NCBI RefSeq assembly: GCF_036669915.1
Contig: NC_089312.1
Coordinates: 7,641,438-7,705,437 of the forward strand
Source: Pocillopora verrucosa
Taxonomy: Eukaryota; Cnidaria; Anthozoa; Scleractinia; Pocilloporidae
Direction: 5' to 3'
Length of the DNA stretch: 64,000 nt
Program-made: the position numbers and the translations under genes
Shown here: one piece after another, positions 10,268-22,101 of the stretch
Layout of the letters: every line of letters starts with the position of its first letter
How positions within the stretch are numbered: position 1 is the first letter of the stretch
The notes under the pieces: model-generated
Database searches by the model: none
The model's input: only the letters and a program-made list of their open reading frames with translations
What the model was told of the DNA's origin: nothing

Positions 10268-13200
10268 ATGGATCTAGAGGATTTATCGAGCTTTTGGGCG
10301 AGATTTCAGATCGCCTTTTCGTGGGATTATCCAGAAGGCTGGGATATACAAGCTGTGCAGTCAGCCGTGTTTCATGTTGTAGGCGACAGCGAAACGAGGT
10401 GAGATTAAGATCGAACATCACTGTTTTATTACCTATGATAATGGCACTAACAGTAATAATAATTGCAGGTGAAGTTTATCCCTTTGATAACTTGTCAATA
10501 AAAATCGCAGTTTTAGGCTGATATCCTTTTTGATTTCCCACTGTGTTTTGTGATAAAATCGATCACGGTGATTCGTGCTTTCTAAGAACAGGTTCATTCG
10601 ATTAATCCTTTGAGGTGCTTAGATAAGCACACTGTAACAATGTAAAATCTCTTATGATGAACTGTCTCGTTTTCTCTTGGCGAGTGCAGGTTAACTTTTG
10701 CCTTTATAAAGAAACCAAACAAATCAGGTAAAATCACAGGAGGTCCTTCTTTGTAAAACTCTGGTTGAATTTATTATCACGCGATGGTAATTTTTATCAC
10801 AAACAATTTCCTTTTCGTTCAAGAACACCCATCATGACAGTTCATTCCAAAGCAAGCAGCGCTACCACAATTACGTTTAACCTCAGTGAACGCCACGAAT
10901 ACTCTGTTAGCACTTTAAATACGTTTTATCACAATAAAGAATACAGTTTAACCAATGGATTTTATATTTTCACTTTTTACGACGATATTATAGATATTTC
11001 CGTGATATCGTCGATCTTCCAACTGTTCTTCTTGTTGATAAGGCGGATCGAAACGAAAAAGCATCTCCTCGATATCTTGACGAAGGTCAAGAGCAATTTT
11101 AGCCAAAGAAGGATTCTAGAGACAATTACCAGATGTTTATCTTTATGCCTTAATAAACATGGATTAAAAGGCTTTTTGTCTTTCCTTTCTTGTCCAAGGA
11201 TCTCAAAGTGCATTCTTGTGGGTTTTTTATGTTAATTTATGTCGTTTAAACCATGGATGTATAAAATTTTTGGAACCTCCCTGTAGAGTTTGTATAAAAT
11301 AACTTCGATACTTTATAGCTAAATCTAAAAAAACGAGTGTGCTCACTTCATGCATGAGAGAAATTCAACTATGCAAATAGCCTACAATTCACAACGAATA
11401 AACCCATTTCTTTCTACAAGTTTTTTAAATTATTTTTTCCATTGGTGGCAAATTTAAAAAGTAGACTAATCTAGATTTGTTTGTTCTGTAAACAATTAAT
11501 CTGTATTTTAAATGCAAACATATTTCTTTGTTTGCTAAATGTGGTTGACATATGGCGTGGGAAAATTTCTTTTGAATATGATCAAATATAGGCTCACTGT
11601 TCCATTTCCTGTTATCTCATTGTGATATACATTCGATCAAGTTTGTGATGGTACTGAACTGCACTATAGTTATTGTTCACTTACATGTAACATTGGAATG
11701 TTTATTAACCTTTTAAATCCTCAGAGTGACTAGAATCAAATTTCTCCCTACAAATCACCCCTGAATCACACTTTAAGGTCATGAGAATAAATGAAATGAT
11801 CACCAACAAAAGAAGCTTTTGATTGGTAAAGTGTATTAGGAGCAGCATGGAGAATATGTATACTGATTTTAGGGTGTAAAGAGCTAAAACAACTTAAAAC
11901 TAGAAGTAAGTTATTCTACAGTGAACTCCTGATTTATAATTTGTTCATTGTAAAGTCTTTGTAGACTGACAATTGGATTCTGATGTTTGGATATAAAGGG
12001 TTGAAAAAATTTTCAAAAATTCAGGTTACTTTTTTCTCTTGTCTCAAACCACAGAGAAAAATGTATTTTTCATTAGGGAAGATGACAATTGTGTTGTTTG
12101 AGAGAAGTACAGTAATATACTTCTTCTTCAAAGCTGTATTGCAGTAAATTTGTGATGAAACATCAAAAATTTTTTCTACTGAACATTCATGATATACATT
12201 TCAGCAACAGAGCTCATAAGTTTCTCTATCCTCATGCTTTTGTCATTGCTGATGCTACAGTTTGTAGCTAACATTATGCATGTGAATTAGTGTATAACCC
12301 ATCTTACCAACAAGTTTTATTTAGCTCTGTTGGTAGAACAACCCAGGTTTTTTCTTTCTCTCATGCTTGTGATGGAATTTAATGTTAATTATCTCTCTTT
12401 GATACAACCCAGTTCTAAGAAGGTAGCAAGCTTGGGTCCTTATCCTGTTTCATGCACAAATTTTAGAAAAACTCATGCATTACATACGCTTTAAACTGAA
12501 AGTACCTATTTTATGTGTCACAAATGTAATAGTAAGTTGATGATCTTGACTTGATCCTCAATCCTCAAAACTTAATGGGAGGATCAAGAATCAAAAATCA
12601 AGAATTGAGAAGCAAGGATTGAAACTGAGAATCAAAGAACAAGGGAATCTAAACTTAATTTGCGCAGTTCTATGATATGTAGTCAAGTGTGACACTGGTT
12701 TCACAGCTATCTCCTGTCATTCTCTAGGGAGCATATTTAAGCCATTGTGCTTGTATTTTTATTGTATGTTTTAGGCAGTTTTCTTTTACAGTTTCCTGTA
12801 TGTTTATTTTGTTTTTCTTTTCCATAGGGCTCAGGATCAGCTTGTTGTGGGGTGTGTCCAGACAGCTGGAGCAGGTGTGATCCTAACCCAACCAAAACCA
12901 CACAGTGATGTAGTCCCATGTGAGATGAGCTTCACAGCACACCCTATGGCTCAGGAATTCTACATTAAAAACATTGTCATTGTCTCTGAAGCAAGGAACG
13001 TTGAGCTGTATGTTGATGAAAACTATGAGAGAACAGCAAAGGGTATCATGCTTACAATTCGCAAAGGAAGGTATGAAGATCACATTATTTTTAAACCATA
13101 ATCAATGCACTTTGGTATTTTATTCCATCCTGGGGTAAATTTACCTGATAATTGTCATACATCATTAACCCCTTAACTCTTATGAGTGACCAAGAAAGAA

Positions 13201-16200
13201 CTTCTCCTTTCAATATCAATACAATATCAACCAGATAAGTGATGAGTATAAAGAAAAATATCAATATGGGGATAATTAGTTGATCCAACACTAAATTCTC
13301 TGAACTAACATTATAAGAATTGTATGGTTGACAGTAAGGAGAATTACAAAATTGATCTTAGACTTAAAGCCATTAACAGAATCACAGAGAAATGTTTAAC
13401 CTGATTAATGTTCATATTCTCCACACTATTCCCTTTACATTTTCTATGGGACTGAAAAGGAGAATTTTGCTTGACATCATAAGCTCCTTTAGTTGCCATC
13501 ATTTTCCTTATTCTCATGAACTTACAGTTTGATTTAGCTAAGGAGAAATTATATCCCAGTCACTCTTCGAGGATTAACCCTTTAACTCCCAGATGAAATT
13601 TGTAATTCTCCTTACTCTTAACCATACAATTCTTATAATGTTAGTTTGGAGAATTTAGTATTGGATCAACTAATTATCCCCAGATTGATATTTTTTTTAT
13701 TCTCATCATTTATCTGGTTGATATTGTATTGATGCTATAAGGAGAAATTATGTCTTGGTCACTCATGTGAGTTTGAGGGTTAAGGCTTAAGGCAAAACAC
13801 TCTACAACAGATGTGGCAGTCACTTTTGTGCAAAATTATTTTACAGCTGTATTTATTACACAATCATTTCCAATGAGTATGAATTATTTTTAAGTATCTT
13901 CACATTAATTTTATCATGCTGTATTTTTTCCCAGAAAAGTATCCTTATTTGAAACTGAGTTTGACTTGACTGAGTTCATTCATGGAACTTGCAGATGCTT
14001 AGTTAAGGTAAGTGAGAGCGTAAATTGGAGAGGAGGGCAGCCTGTTGTTAGAAAACCTAAGTTTTTTCAAAAGAATGGGAACCATTATCAAGGCACCATA
14101 AAAGATGTATCAACAACCACCCCTTTCTTGAAACTCACTGACTTAGTATCATCCCTTCAAGGGTGATAATCAAGTTTCTTGACCATTGGCCCTGTCTTTC
14201 CTAACAATGTGAGCCAGCTTCAGTTCTTGGACCAGTTTCCATATTTTTAACAAAGTCTTCTCACACAGACCTCTCACAAACTTAATAATATGATAGGTTC
14301 AAAGACCCTTTTACTTAACAGCTTAAAAAAGTTACATTTACCTTGGCCAGGCTCACAACCCCCCCCCCCCCCCCCCCAAACCTCTCTCACTCAAATAAAA
14401 TAATATCATGGCTGCAAATACACTTAAAATACTTAACAGCTTAAATAAGTCACCTTGGCCAGGTTCATCCCCCCCCCTCTTGCTCCAATACAATGTATAA
14501 CAGAATTAAACAAACCAGCTGCCATGATTTAAAATTGTTTTGTTGACCCTATGCGAGCGATCAGTTTGGTATTCTGCATTAATGCATTACAAATAACTGA
14601 CTGAGGATTTCTTGTCTTTCCTGAGAATTAAATTAGGAGAGATGTAAGTAGACAGTATGCATAAATGGCAGGCCAGATTGGTATTCTACTGAATTCATAT
14701 AAATTAGCCCAACCAGCCTTTCTTTGAGTTGGGATTTTTTTTTATTTTTTCCTGAGACATACTGACAAGGCTAGTTGGGGTAATCTAAGAATATCTAATA
14801 ATCTAATAAAGAATACTAATTGAGTCTGCCATTCATGCATTGGGTCTGTTATCTGGTTTAAAATTTCTATTAGACTGTAGTTTTAACAGTAACAATTTGA
14901 AAAATTATAGCTGACAAGATTTTGATTTTTCATGTCCAGTTCCTATCATATGCAGAAGAGCAATCAATGAGACTTCAGACCATTGTTGTGCGAGTTGCCA
15001 GAGTCTCTACGCTCCCTCCCAGCCCAGGACTGCCTTTGCAGGTTAGAGTTTTGATTTTGAACACTTCAACTACTGGAAATGAACCAAACACAGGACAAAA
15101 ATAAGCTCTCTGGGAAGTTATTCGGTCAGTTGAATGCAGACATGTACACCATGGTGTAGGAAATACGGTCAATTAGAATGCTGAAAAGCCATTAATGTAT
15201 TTGATGTCATAACACCCAATCTTCCCATAATGCACTGCCATCTCATTACTGATTAGTAAAAACTAATCAAGATGCAATTATCATTCAGCTTGTCGGATAA
15301 ATTGGAATGATATGCAATTTTTTTCAGGGTTTGATACCAGGCCAAGTGGATATATCTAATGTGAGGAGCTATTTGGGTAGTCTGGGTAAACAACTGTCAC
15401 CAGAGGCTCAGCAACTCTTGGAGTCCATGGAAAGCAAGCAAATGGTTGGTAATATTGTATTTTTTATGTCATAATTTAAAGAAGCTTAGGGATCTATATT
15501 TACCAATTATTTTGCATTACTTATCTCTTACGCTTGTAACCAAAGTTGAACCTTTTTATCGGACTCGGTAAACTGATTATGAAGTGTTTTCGGCAGAGTC
15601 AAAGTAGAAGTGTCGCTGAGCATGTCAGATCTGTTAGCCATGGCAGTGGGTCTTTGCCTGAACACCTTGGTGCCATGAATTTATCAGGGAGTGAAACTAG
15701 CATCTTATCACAGGCCATGACAAGAGCGAAACAACTGGAAGAGGAGGAGAAAGCAGAAAGAATGTGTGAGTTGAACTTTCAGCCTACAGAACAAGTTGTC
15801 TTTTCCCTTTTTCAGTTGAGCGGACTTTGCCCTTGCTTGAAAACGCGCCCCCCTCCCCCCCCCCCTCAAAAAAAGCGAAATCCGTCTTGCAAGCTACGAC
15901 TTTGGTCTAAATTTTGTGAGTTAAAAATTTTCAGTCCTCATTAAACTATTCCATCCTTTTCCACCTTGGTTCGAAATCCTCCTCTCAATATCTTTAATAC
16001 TTTTCCATCTTTCAATGTTCATGTTTTGTGGTTTTCTCCAATTTGAGGAAAGTTTTGCCAAACGTCGAAACAATTTCTTAAAGATTTCGTAACCCCGGGT
16101 GTAGGCGAATCAAGCGGAGCAATTTGGTTTCCGTCAGTCACTTAGAAGTAGCCTATTCCAGATAGTTCAGGGTGCAATAGATGCAGCAGAGTGAAAACGA

Positions 16201-18004
16201 GGGCGATTCGGGTCGAGTTGCGTAGAGAACACCACCTGACCCAAACATCCCTCGGTATTTTCACTCTTCCGCTTCTATCGTGCATCGTTGTACTGACTGA
16301 ACGCCTGGAAGACGCTTTGAGAAGTGCACTGATTTTACTTCCATGGTAAAATTCGCGTTTTGAAGGAGGCAGGCTCCCTTAACGTTATGCTGTGAATATT
16401 TGGCATGGACAACACCCTTTTTTGGAGTTTTCTTTCTATAATTCAATTCCTCGCCCGTCTTCTGTAATGAAACTTGTAATACAAAGTGAAAAGGTTAAGA
16501 GCAATCTAGAGGTTAACAGGTTTGATCATTTTTTGCTTAATGAAAAATTCTACTGATTGGGAGAGACTAAGTTGATAGAAAGAGGCAGGAACGTACTTTC
16601 AGCATCAGTCTGTGTAATGAAATGATTTATAACGATGTAAATAATTCCGAACTGGCTTTTTTTAAAACGTTCTTTACTTTCTCAATGTTATTGCAGTTAG
16701 GTGTAATCAACTTCGACTTCAAGAGTCCCTTTAGACTGAGTGTCGCAAAACCAAACCAAAGTAATCACAACGGACAATGGCCAATCGAAAGACAGGAAAT
16801 TACCTTTAAGAGCCGATGAAAACCAAACCGTTCAAAGAGCGGGAAAACGAGGGCAACCAAGTCGTGATTGGTTTTAGTTTTGCATCTGATTGGTTGATAG
16901 AGTGGTGCAAAACCAATCACAGAGCGACGCGAAGCAGAACGAAATCAATCTCGGATGAATTTCGACTCTCAATTTAAAATTGCCTTAGATAGCCAACTTA
17001 TCTTTTGTTTTCCTTACAGCGCGGAATATGCCAGGAAGTCCAGAAGGCGATGAAGATTTTATTAATATGCTAGCAGGCCTGATGGTTGAGAAGTCACCCG
17101 AATCAGCGGAGAACTCTGCTACTCTGTCGGTGGAAAATGGCACACCTGATACCCCGGAATCACCCACGCTCGCTAAGCACCGGTGGGAAACCTACTTACA
17201 GTCACGTGTACGTGCAAGCCGCAACATGGTGCGCAAAGCCAGACCAGTGTCCCTCGGCAGTGCGCTTCCTGTAGCGACACAGACTACAATCAATCCACGG
17301 GCGCAGTCATTCTGCTTGGAAGACAAGCGAGCTGTAGAACGAGTTATGGCTGAACAAGCGCCTGCTCCGTTAGAAAAGGCTTCGTCTAACAGCTCGGATC
17401 CCGGGAGTAAGTCCAGGTAAGGGCAAATATGATAATGGGGGTAGGGGTCGGGGGAGGTAGCGTTTGGCAGTTGAGGGAGGGGTGGATGGAGAAGGAGATG
17501 TGTTGATGGTAACTACAACACTGATGGGACAGCTAAGCTGCCTAGAGTTTCACTTTGGTAGAAGTAAACTTGCCAGCCGACGTACCGAAAGACTGATTTC
17601 AGAATTTCCCTTCAAAGGTCTGCGTCAATTTCCCTCTCAACTCCACTAAAAGCTAACACAATGCAGCATTTCACCTTTAAAAAAGAGAGTGCCCGTGTTA
17701 TCAAAATGCATTTCTATTGTTACTCAGGTGCGCCGAATGCGGATGCCCCGGATGTCTATCAGTTTATAACTCTATCACCACGAACATCTATGCCGCAGAG
17801 AAGAGAATTATGGGGCGAGTTGAAGCTAAGCTCCAGGCCATGCTCGAGCACATGGACTCGAGGTTCGACACGTTATTCAGAAGTTTGCTTCTCAGACAAG
17901 AGCATTTATATGCACACAGCGCTCATGGCTCAAACAACAGCTTTCCTGGTACCAGGAAGTTCTCACAACGTAACGGTCACAAATCTGGTGATACTTCTGT
18001 TTGA
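10268..18004 (+). CDS. PAAT-like protein (C10orf88 family, ABC-transporter-associated ATPase), eight exons
   Basis: Eight exons join in phase: 10268-10398, 12828-13070, 13935-14007, 14940-15041, 15328-15444, 15597-15765, 17020-17416 and 17728-18004, giving 502 residues. The most conserved block is in exon 2-3: FYIKNIVIVSEARNVELYVD, then ENYERTAKG, then RKVSLFETEFDL. It resembles the SEAR(N)MEVY / EYCGTxRG region I recall for vertebrate PAAT, a protein linked to mitochondrial ABC transporters and iron-sulfur homeostasis. Next come a predicted strand (LQTIVVRVARVS), a helix (SPEAQQLLESMESKQM), a Lys/Glu-rich coiled segment (KQLEEEEKAERM) and a disordered Ser/Pro region. The C-terminus has a CAECGCPGCLS cysteine cluster followed by an amphipathic helix. 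The start MDLEDLSSFW is the first in-phase ATG. Family assignment is by recall and moderate; the exon model is strong. Confidence 0.7.
11706..11886 (+). mobile_element. Short non-autonomous element, family I
   Basis: In intron 1 of the PAAT-like gene. It has AACCTTTTAAATCCTCAGAG, GATCACCAACAAAAGAAGC, AGAATATGTATACTGATTTT, and GTGTAAAGAGCTAAAAC at the 3' end. Diverged copy. Confidence 0.6.
13166..13368 (-). mobile_element. Short non-autonomous element, family II (minus orientation)
   Basis: In intron 2 of the PAAT-like gene. ATTAACCCCTTAACTCTTAT begins the copy; it continues with GATAATTAGTTGATCCAAC and GACAGTAAGGAGAATTAC. Confidence 0.65.
13395..13585 (-). mobile_element. Short non-autonomous element, family I (minus orientation)
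   Basis: Holds TTCATATTCTCCACACTATT, CTTTAGTTGCCATCATTTTC and CCAGTCACTCTTCGAGGATT. It lies between two family II copies in the same intron. Confidence 0.65.
13577..13785 (+). mobile_element. Short non-autonomous element, family II (near full length)
   Basis: Starts TAACCCTTTAACTCCCAGAT and ends GTGAGTTTGAGGGTTAA, giving imperfect terminal inverted repeats. The internal blocks TCTTATAATGTTAGTTTGG and TTGGATCAACTAATTATCC are shared with the other copies. Confidence 0.7.
14311..14480. repeat. Local duplication with poly-C tracts
   Basis: Two copies of 'acttaacagcttaaa', then 'ccttggccaggc/ttca', each running into a C homopolymer (at about 14359 and 14469), within intron 3 of the PAAT-like gene. 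Confidence 0.6.
16744..16962 (+). repeat. Dispersed repeat with ATTGGTT/CCAATCA blocks (copy 1 of 3)
   Basis: Shares gtaatcacaacgg, gcgggaaaacgagg, gcaaccaagt, gcatctgattggtt and ccaatcacagagcg with the copy near 29425-29610, and the middle blocks with 53620-53760. Confidence 0.55.
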
Positions 18005-20121
18005 GAGTTAAACACGCTTAGCCAAGGATATACAGATCAGCGTTGGAGAAGATTCTTTCACAGAGCGACTACAAGCGATCCCCAAACAGTTTCGTTTGGA
18101 ACAATGGACAGTTAGCCGCAAAGTCAGATCGAATCAGTCTTAGACTTTATCATTTTGGAGGAGTTTACTTGGTGCTTGGAAAAACCTGCGAAGTTATTTT
18201 TTTCCTTTTTTTGAAAAGTGAAGGCTTTTTTCAGATGTAAATTTTATCCACAGCTGGCCAAGGCAAGAGATGACCTTGTGTAATACATAACCTCTGTATC
18301 CTTGAAGCTACCCATTTCAAAATTTAGGGAGTAATATAGTTTGTTTTGCTTTTTCACTGTCGTTTATAAATATCATTTAATATGTTTTTGAAAAACAGCC
18401 TAGAACTATACCAAACGGCCTCTCGAGCAACTAAATTTTCCCTTAGTTTCTGAAATGTAATGGATGTAGTGGAAAAATTTTGTATCCAAAGATTTTCAAG
18501 TAGAAAAGTAATGATTCTTACTCACTTTTGAAACCCTGGCTATCAAAATGGATTTAAAGCTTCCCTATATAAACGTATGCTATTTTTTTATTTTAGTACT
18601 TCAGGACTAGGCCGCCGGAACAATCTTAACCCTCTTACTCCTAAGATCTCGTTTATAACTCTCTTCGTTGTCTGTCATACAATTCTCATAATGTTCGTTC
18701 AGAGAATTTGGTATTGGATTAACTAACAATTCCTTATTTGATGTTTTTCGTTATTCTCATCACTACTCTGCCTGATATTGTGTGGATGTTGTAAGGAGAA
18801 ATTCTGTATTGGTCACTCAAGTGAGTGAAAAGGGTTAAAGAGATAACTAAGAAAAACTCTTTAGAGATTAAGGAACTGAATTGAAGAGAAATTATCTTTG
18901 AGGAACATTTTTGCTAAATTTTTCTAGAACTGGTAAAAAATTTAGGAAAATAAGTTTTTTAACGTAGCGTTATGGGTCGAACTCAGTCTTTCTGAGTTCC
19001 GTTTTAAGTCCGACGGAATTGTTGATTTAAAGCCATTGCATTGTAAGTGAGAGAAATTCTCCTTTTAAGCCATTTTATTGTATGAGCTGTTCAGATTGAC
19101 AGCGGAATACAATGTTTTGCTTCAAGTATATAATTAATAATGAAATATGTAACAATAGCAAAAAACATACAAAATACATAAACATAACGGTAATTTGGGC
19201 AGGTAATTTGGATCAGGTTTTAATTATCTTATCAATATATAATTAGATACAGTTGAAAGCTTACTAGCCTACGAGCAAAACTGCTTTTGGTTTTCGCATT
19301 ACTCGGTGTTTTAACGAGAGAGCTTGCCAAAAGGTGAAACATTTTTTAGAAATCTTTCGATTTATTTAAATAATAAGGGAGAATAAGCAGTTATTTGACG
19401 TCAAGTATTTAATTTCCCCAACTTAGGTGTAATTTATATGATAAAAGCATTCTTTCTTATATTGAGATCATGCAACAAGTGTAGTGACAGGATAGTTTAT
19501 AAGAAAAAAAATACAATAACTTTAAATGAGTAGATAAATAAACCGATTAAAAAAACACAAATAGATTTTTCCGTCTTTCAGAAACAATATTCTAAAAGCG
19601 GAGGAGGGGGGGGAAGGTGTGAGTATCCCTAAACCAGCAAACATTTCAGAATATCATACTGCACATTGCACTAATCTACTTCTGTCCATGACAAAGTATA
19701 CTCCAGAAAAAAAGCTTTTGTCGGTGCTATCAGAAAGTATATGTGGAATTATTAAACTGACAATCATTTAAGAAAGCCCCTATAAATTGTGCGTCTCAGA
19801 AAGATGAGTTTTTGCCACTACAAGAGATTATTTACGGCCCCGCTGGCGGGACACAATCTCGTGGTAGTGGATTGCACTCTAATACCTACCAACTCGTAGG
19901 ACAGCTTTTGGACCTACACTGTGTCATTAAGATCAAGACCTTTGAAACTTTTACCCCAAGGAATGATTAGAGGTGATCCAGTTTAGAAATTAAAAAAAAA
20001 CAATGTTTGTACAATGTCAGTCATGCGGGTAACGACAACCAAAATAGAAAAAGTTGTCTTGATATAACATGCCACTCTGGAGCAAGCAAAACGTCCTACG
20101 TCAGGGGGTGGTTATGGCTCC
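18005..20121. other. Intergenic region
   Basis: Lies between the convergent 3' ends of the PAAT-like gene and the first Mab-21 gene. It holds one family II element (18629-18838) and otherwise AT-rich sequence. No coding exon recognised. Confidence 0.5.
18629..18838 (+). mobile_element. Short non-autonomous element, family II
   Basis: Starts TTAACCCTCTTACTCCTAAG and ends GTGAGTGAAAAGGGTTAAAG. It contains GTCTGTCATACAATTCTCAT and GGTATTGGATTAACTAACAA. Confidence 0.7.
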
Positions 20122-22101
20122 CTAGGTTTTCAGATATTTGAAGGGATCACGCAAGATGTCTTCAACTTTCGAAGCCAACACTTTCAAAGTATCGGGTTTC
20201 AACTCATTGAAAAGATTCATTGTTGGTACAAAAAAGTTATAACAATCCTTATTTTCCAGACATTTGTGCAGCGCCACCAACATCTCCAAGAATCTGTCGG
20301 CTAACATAGACTCGGCCCATTCCTCTTCTTGCCAGTGCTTCCTACTCGCCCATAGTACAATGTTTTCTAGGTAGAGCGGCGTAATGCCTTTGGGTCTCGA
20401 CAAGTCTTTTACGAGGAGAACTTTCAACACGCGCAAGCAATTCTTTTTTCCATCACCATCAGCCTGGAGAAGACGCCGACGTGCGGAGCAAAAGCTTATT
20501 CGCCATAGAGGATCAGACTCTTGGCTAGTCGCCATGGCAACGAGATGCATCCCCCCCTTAACGACCTCATCTTTGACGTGTGGCGATGGCCATTGTTTAG
20601 TGTAATTTCTGAGCCAGTACGCACACAGCGGCCAGGTCTGCGGACAGGCGACTGTAGGTATAAGATTTACGACGAAAGGAAATGTCTCTTCTCTGTCCGA
20701 AAACGTCACTTTCTTTCTGAGTGGGCTCGAGCCATGCCGTAAAATTTTCGCCGCTGCTCGAGAAACTGAGGCAGCAAATTTCATGCACAACTTTTTAGGT
20801 GAGAAATAGACCTCACCAGAATCAGTGTCCGTGCACCAATGGAAAATGGTGCCACCTGATGACCCCATATTAGGTTCTGGCGTTACATCTGATGACCTCA
20901 TTGCATCTAATGACGTCATGTATGCTGACGTCATACGTATTCGTGCAAATCCAGTTGGTGTTTTCATATCCTCGATGATAAATTCTGTGTGCGAAATGTT
21001 TTCCAGGACAACAAGTATGTCCACTTCGTTTTGCGACTTCATTTCATAATGGCTGTCAGGGCTCATTCTTTGGAACTTAAAAGTGTTTTCAAGTCGTTCT
21101 ACCTCCGCCAAGATTTCATTGACTATTTCCTGGATCTGGAACATCATCTGCTTAAAACGAACTCGCTGAATCTCTACCACATTCTTGTTGAAGTCGTTTA
21201 TTGCGTTCAAGAGTTGTTCTTTAGGGTGAGCTATTCCCATACTTGGCACCTCAACCAGTTCGGTTTCAAAGCCCAAGGCTAACTCTCCATTGTTTGTCGT
21301 GGGCGGAGCGTGCTCGGAAGGTGGCTGCGCGTTACCAACACGTTTTCCATAATCGTCAAGGCTAGCTCGTGGTTCATCGCCTTTCGTCAATATTTCATCA
21401 CAATACAACGTGCCCGTCTGAATTAGTGGAATAGAATTAACTGGATCCTGGGTGGCGTCGTGTCGTCCTTTATCTTTGAAAATCAACATGCTGTCGTCAA
21501 GGGTCGTGACATTCATAATGGAGTGATTGTCTCTACTATGCGGAACCTCCTTCTCTAACCGTTTTTCGTCCTCGAGGGTTGATAAAGTACTATTGGCGTC
21601 CAATTCAGACCGTTTGTCACTTTTGAAAATCGATGTATTGAATGTCGAAAAATTCGTATCAGAGTCCTCTCGGTAGCGGATAGTGTCGTCGCTGGGAGTC
21701 GATAGACGATCGTTAGTGTCGTGTACTGATCGATTTTCACCTTCATGAATCGATACATTACCGTTCAATGCCACAATACCCATGTCAGGTTTTACGTCTA
21801 GGTCGTGGAAGGTATCGCCCACGGGAGTCGATATACCACCGTTGAACGTCGCACGTTTTGTTTCGGACAGAATCGAAAAATCTATATTTCCATAGACTCT
21901 CTGTTCGTCGAACTCTTCGTATTCATTAAAGTTGAACATTCCAGACAGATCACATTCGTCTTGAGAACCTCCGTCTTCCGCAAAATTCATCATAGTTCGT
22001 TCTTCTAAAACTCGTTTTCTCGCCTCTTCGCAGTTTTGTTGGAGAAAGCCGTTTAACCAGTGCTCGTTGTCTGATGCTGAAAGTTCGAAATTTTTCGCCA
22101 T
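20122..22101 (-). CDS. Mab-21 / cGAS-fold protein with long acidic N-terminal repeat region, intronless
   Basis: 659 residues in one exon. The Mab-21 nucleotidyltransferase-fold domain spans about residues 295-659. It has a spine helix (QIQEIVNEILAEVERLE), the MKSQNEVDILVVL strand pair, a KTPTGFARIRM turn, FVVNLIPTVACPQTWPL, and the C-terminal FFVPTMNLFNELKP. cGAS-like enzymes use a GS motif, an E-x-D pair and a third Asp. Here E359-x-D361 is present, but the GS position reads DS and the third acidic site is Asn479, so catalysis is doubtful. Residues about 70-230 are acidic Ser/Thr/Asp-rich and contain about four diverged copies of a 40-residue repeat ending in Lys/Glu-Arg motifs (ETKR, GENR, SDKR, DKGR). 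A tandem paralogue lies 1.7 kb upstream. It could be an innate nucleic-acid sensor or an inactive Mab-21-like scaffold. Confidence 0.8.
   Translation of the reverse strand: MAKNFELSASDNEHWLNGFLQQNCEEARKRVLEERTMMNFAEDGGSQDECDLSGMFNFNEYEEFDEQRVYGNIDFSILSETKRATFNGGISTPVGDTFHDLDVKPDMGIVALNGNVSIHEGENRSVHDTNDRLSTPSDDTIRYREDSDTNFSTFNTSIFKSDKRSELDANSTLSTLEDEKRLEKEVPHSRDNHSIMNVTTLDDSMLIFKDKGRHDATQDPVNSIPLIQTGTLYCDEILTKGDEPRASLDDYGKRVGNAQPPSEHAPPTTNNGELALGFETELVEVPSMGIAHPKEQLLNAINDFNKNVVEIQRVRFKQMMFQIQEIVNEILAEVERLENTFKFQRMSPDSHYEMKSQNEVDILVVLENISHTEFIIEDMKTPTGFARIRMTSAYMTSLDAMRSSDVTPEPNMGSSGGTIFHWCTDTDSGEVYFSPKKLCMKFAASVSRAAAKILRHGSSPLRKKVTFSDREETFPFVVNLIPTVACPQTWPLCAYWLRNYTKQWPSPHVKDEVVKGGMHLVAMATSQESDPLWRISFCSARRRLLQADGDGKKNCLRVLKVLLVKDLSRPKGITPLYLENIVLWASRKHWQEEEWAESMLADRFLEMLVALHKCLENKDCYNFFVPTMNLFNELKPDTLKVLASKVEDILRDPFKYLKT

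Noticed and set aside
10765-11235. 156-codon frame on the plus strand
   Set aside because: Lies in intron 1 of the PAAT-like gene, has no family resemblance, and a composition like translated AT-rich noncoding DNA.
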